8,954 bases of DNA. It comes from UBA8752 sp965659115 (lineage in GTDB: Bacteria > Bacteroidota > Bacteroidia > Flavobacteriales_D > Sanyastnellaceae). Both the position numbers and the translations under genes were made by a program. Below are positions 7,654 to 8,954 of this stretch, piece by piece. Location of the stretch: positions 1 through 8,954 of the forward strand of contig CBFHUP010000076.1 in NCBI GenBank assembly GCA_965659115.1. Reading direction: 5' to 3'. Position 1 is the stretch's first letter; every line of letters begins with the position of its first letter. The notes beneath the pieces are model-generated. The model saw nothing but the letters and a program-made list of their open reading frames with translations, was not told the DNA's origin and made no database searches.

Positions 7654-8906
7654 TAGGCCTTACCCTTCGGCGGGAAGTACACGAGGGCGCTGAGGCGGTC
7701 GGGGTCGAGGACCTCGTTGGCCACCTCCAGCACGTCGTCGGCGGTCACCGCTTCGATGGCGTGGAAGGCTTCCTCCAAGGGCCGGACCCGGTCGTACAGC
7801 ATGATGCTCTTGCCCATGGTCGACATCCAGCCCGCCCCGCTGTCTGCGCCCAGCCCGATCTGGCCGATGAGTTGTTGCTTGGCCTGCTTCAGGGTCACCA
7901 CGCCGAGTCGCTTTTCACGGGCGTCCCGCAGCTCCTTCAGCACCAACCGCTCCGCGCGGGCAAACGTCTTGACGTCGGTCCCGAAGTACACGGTAAACTC
8001 GCCGGTGTCGGCGTAAGGGAAGTAGCTGCTCTCGATGTTGTAGCAGATGCCGTAACGCTCGCGAATGTTGAGCGCCAGCCGGGCATTCATGCCGGGCCCG
8101 CCGAGGTGGTTGGACAACAGCATCAGCGCCGTCCGCTTCGGGTCGTCCATCCCGTATCCGGGCGCTCCGATCACGGCGTGCACCTGGTGGACCGCATGGT
8201 CGCCTTCGCGCCGCACCGGCGTGTACCCCGTCGGCACGGAACGCTCCCCCCGCGAGGCTTGCGTCTGCCGTGCTGACAGGTACTTCTCGGTCAGCCGCTT
8301 GACCTTCTTGGCGGGCATGGGGCCCACAGAGCTGAAGACCAACCGGTCATTGCGGTATTGGCGATCGATGAACCGCAGGATGTCGTTGCGCTTGAACCCG
8401 CCCACCGATTTCTCATCCCCGAGGATGTTGCGGCCCAGGGCATGGTCCGGATAGAGCATGGCCTGGAATTCGTCGAAAATGGCATCGCCAGGGTTGTCCC
8501 GCCAGGCGTGAATCTCGTCGATGATCACGTCGCGCTCTTTGGCAATCTCCCGCTCCGGAAAGGTCGAATGGAAGGCGATGTCGGCGATCAACTCCACCGA
8601 CCGTTCCAGGTGCTCCGACAGGAAAGACGCCGTGATCCACGTCTCCTCCTTGGAGGTGTAAGCATTCAGCTCGGCTCCAACGCTGTCGAGCCGATTCAGG
8701 ATGTGAAAGGTGCGCCGCTTCGCCGTCCCCTTGAACAGCGAGTGCTCAATGAAGTGCGCGAGCCCATTCTCGCGGTCCAGCTCATCCCGCGACCCCGCCT
8801 CGATCAGCAGGCCACAATGCCCGACGTTGCGCCCATCCTCGAGGTGCACACACCGAATGCCGTTCGGCAACGTCCACGTGTAAAAAGTCGAAGGGTCGGG
8901 CGACAT
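7653..8906 (-). CDS. M16 family zinc metallopeptidase (M16B, processing-peptidase-like)
   Basis: A complete 417-residue protein, the usual length for single-chain bacterial M16B peptidases. The inverted zinc motif HFIEH lies at 51-55 (H51 and H55 as ligands, E54 as catalytic base) within the family context GLAHFIEHSLFKGT. The third ligand is probably E131 in ERDVIIDEIHAWRDNP, 76 residues after H55, the normal spacing. The C-terminal half carries the second M16 domain, with ARLALNIRERYGICYNIES at 275-293, matching the conserved R...Y substrate-binding region. No signal peptide or membrane segment is seen, so it is predicted to act in the cytoplasm or be exported by an unseen route; substrates of such homologues are usually peptides or unknown. 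It opens directly with the strand leading into the HxxEH domain (WTLPNGIRCVHLEDG), supporting ATG 8906. The sequence is visibly richer in G+C than the two genes after it. The intact HxxEH shows it is the catalytic type, not the inactive partner subunit. Confidence 0.95.
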   Translation of the reverse strand: MSPDPSTFYTWTLPNGIRCVHLEDGRNVGHCGLLIEAGSRDELDRENGLAHFIEHSLFKGTAKRRTFHILNRLDSVGAELNAYTSKEETWITASFLSEHLERSVELIADIAFHSTFPEREIAKERDVIIDEIHAWRDNPGDAIFDEFQAMLYPDHALGRNILGDEKSVGGFKRNDILRFIDRQYRNDRLVFSSVGPMPAKKVKRLTEKYLSARQTQASRGERSVPTGYTPVRREGDHAVHQVHAVIGAPGYGMDDPKRTALMLLSNHLGGPGMNARLALNIRERYGICYNIESSYFPYADTGEFTVYFGTDVKTFARAERLVLKELRDAREKRLGVVTLKQAKQQLIGQIGLGADSGAGWMSTMGKSIMLYDRVRPLEEAFHAIEAVTADDVLEVANEVLDPDRLSALVYFPPKGKA

Positions 8907-8954
8907 GACCCGCGAAGGTAGTCGTCCTGTTGCACAGTCTTTGGTTAATCAATG

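Noticed and set aside
7761..8921. Long plus-strand ORFs (171 and 187 codons) opposite the peptidase gene
   Set aside because: They are antisense to a convincing HxxEH peptidase; such shadows are expected in G+C-rich coding DNA, and their arginine/proline/histidine-rich translations show no domain.
8907..8954. Upstream region of the peptidase gene, with TACCTTCG at 8920-8913 as a possible -7 element, and an ATG on the plus strand at 8952
   Set aside because: The promoter match is imperfect, lies very close to the start codon and lacks a -33 partner at normal spacing; the edge ATG has no sequence after it to judge. Both are possible but unsupported.

Overview
The window looks like a chromosomal segment of a Bacteroidota bacterium, most plausibly a Flavobacteriales-type (Cryomorphaceae/Schleiferiaceae/Crocinitomicaceae-like) lineage. 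The grounds are the cysteine- and aspartate-rich secreted protein with GC-x-x-x-x-ACN(F/Y)(N/D)P-x-AT modules and a terminal C-x-D-x-N-x-DG-x-V-x-V-x-DLL motif, the Bacteroidota-type RHS-like giant protein next to it, signal peptides ending in A-Q, and the lack of obvious Shine-Dalgarno sequences. This placement is inferred from remembered family motifs; no search was run.

All three genes lie on the minus strand and cover nearly everything. Reading in the direction of transcription (right to left): (1) 8906-7653, a 417-residue M16-family zinc peptidase, complete and G+C-rich. (2) After 21 bases, 7631-4770, a 953-residue secreted protein with about 84 cysteines in its mature part, an N-terminal domain I do not recognise, a beta-rich GDGMCC module, nine short ACN(F/Y)NP modules, nine DxDGDG-type calcium loops, an exact 62-residue-period tandem array and a dockerin-like C-terminus. 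(3) After a single base (TGA-G-ATG), 4768 to the left edge, a 1589-codon stop-free reading frame that leaves the window unfinished. It starts with a signal peptide and carries a long series of motifs typical of the giant Bacteroidota RHS/YD-related cell-surface proteins. It is easily missed, because its stop codon lies outside the window and only short out-of-frame ORFs show up across 1-4768.

The two secreted proteins are almost certainly co-translated from one transcript. The pair could be a surface system in which a calcium-dependent, disulfide-rich partner is made together with an RHS-like shell. In this class the variable or toxic part, if present, is at the C-terminus, which here is beyond base 1. 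The window therefore shows neither the RHS core, nor a toxin domain, nor an immunity gene. The M16 peptidase looks like an ordinary housekeeping-type gene and is probably not functionally tied to the pair.

No tRNA, rRNA, CRISPR array, insertion sequence or attachment site was seen. The 48 bases right of 8906 hold only the upstream region of the peptidase gene.
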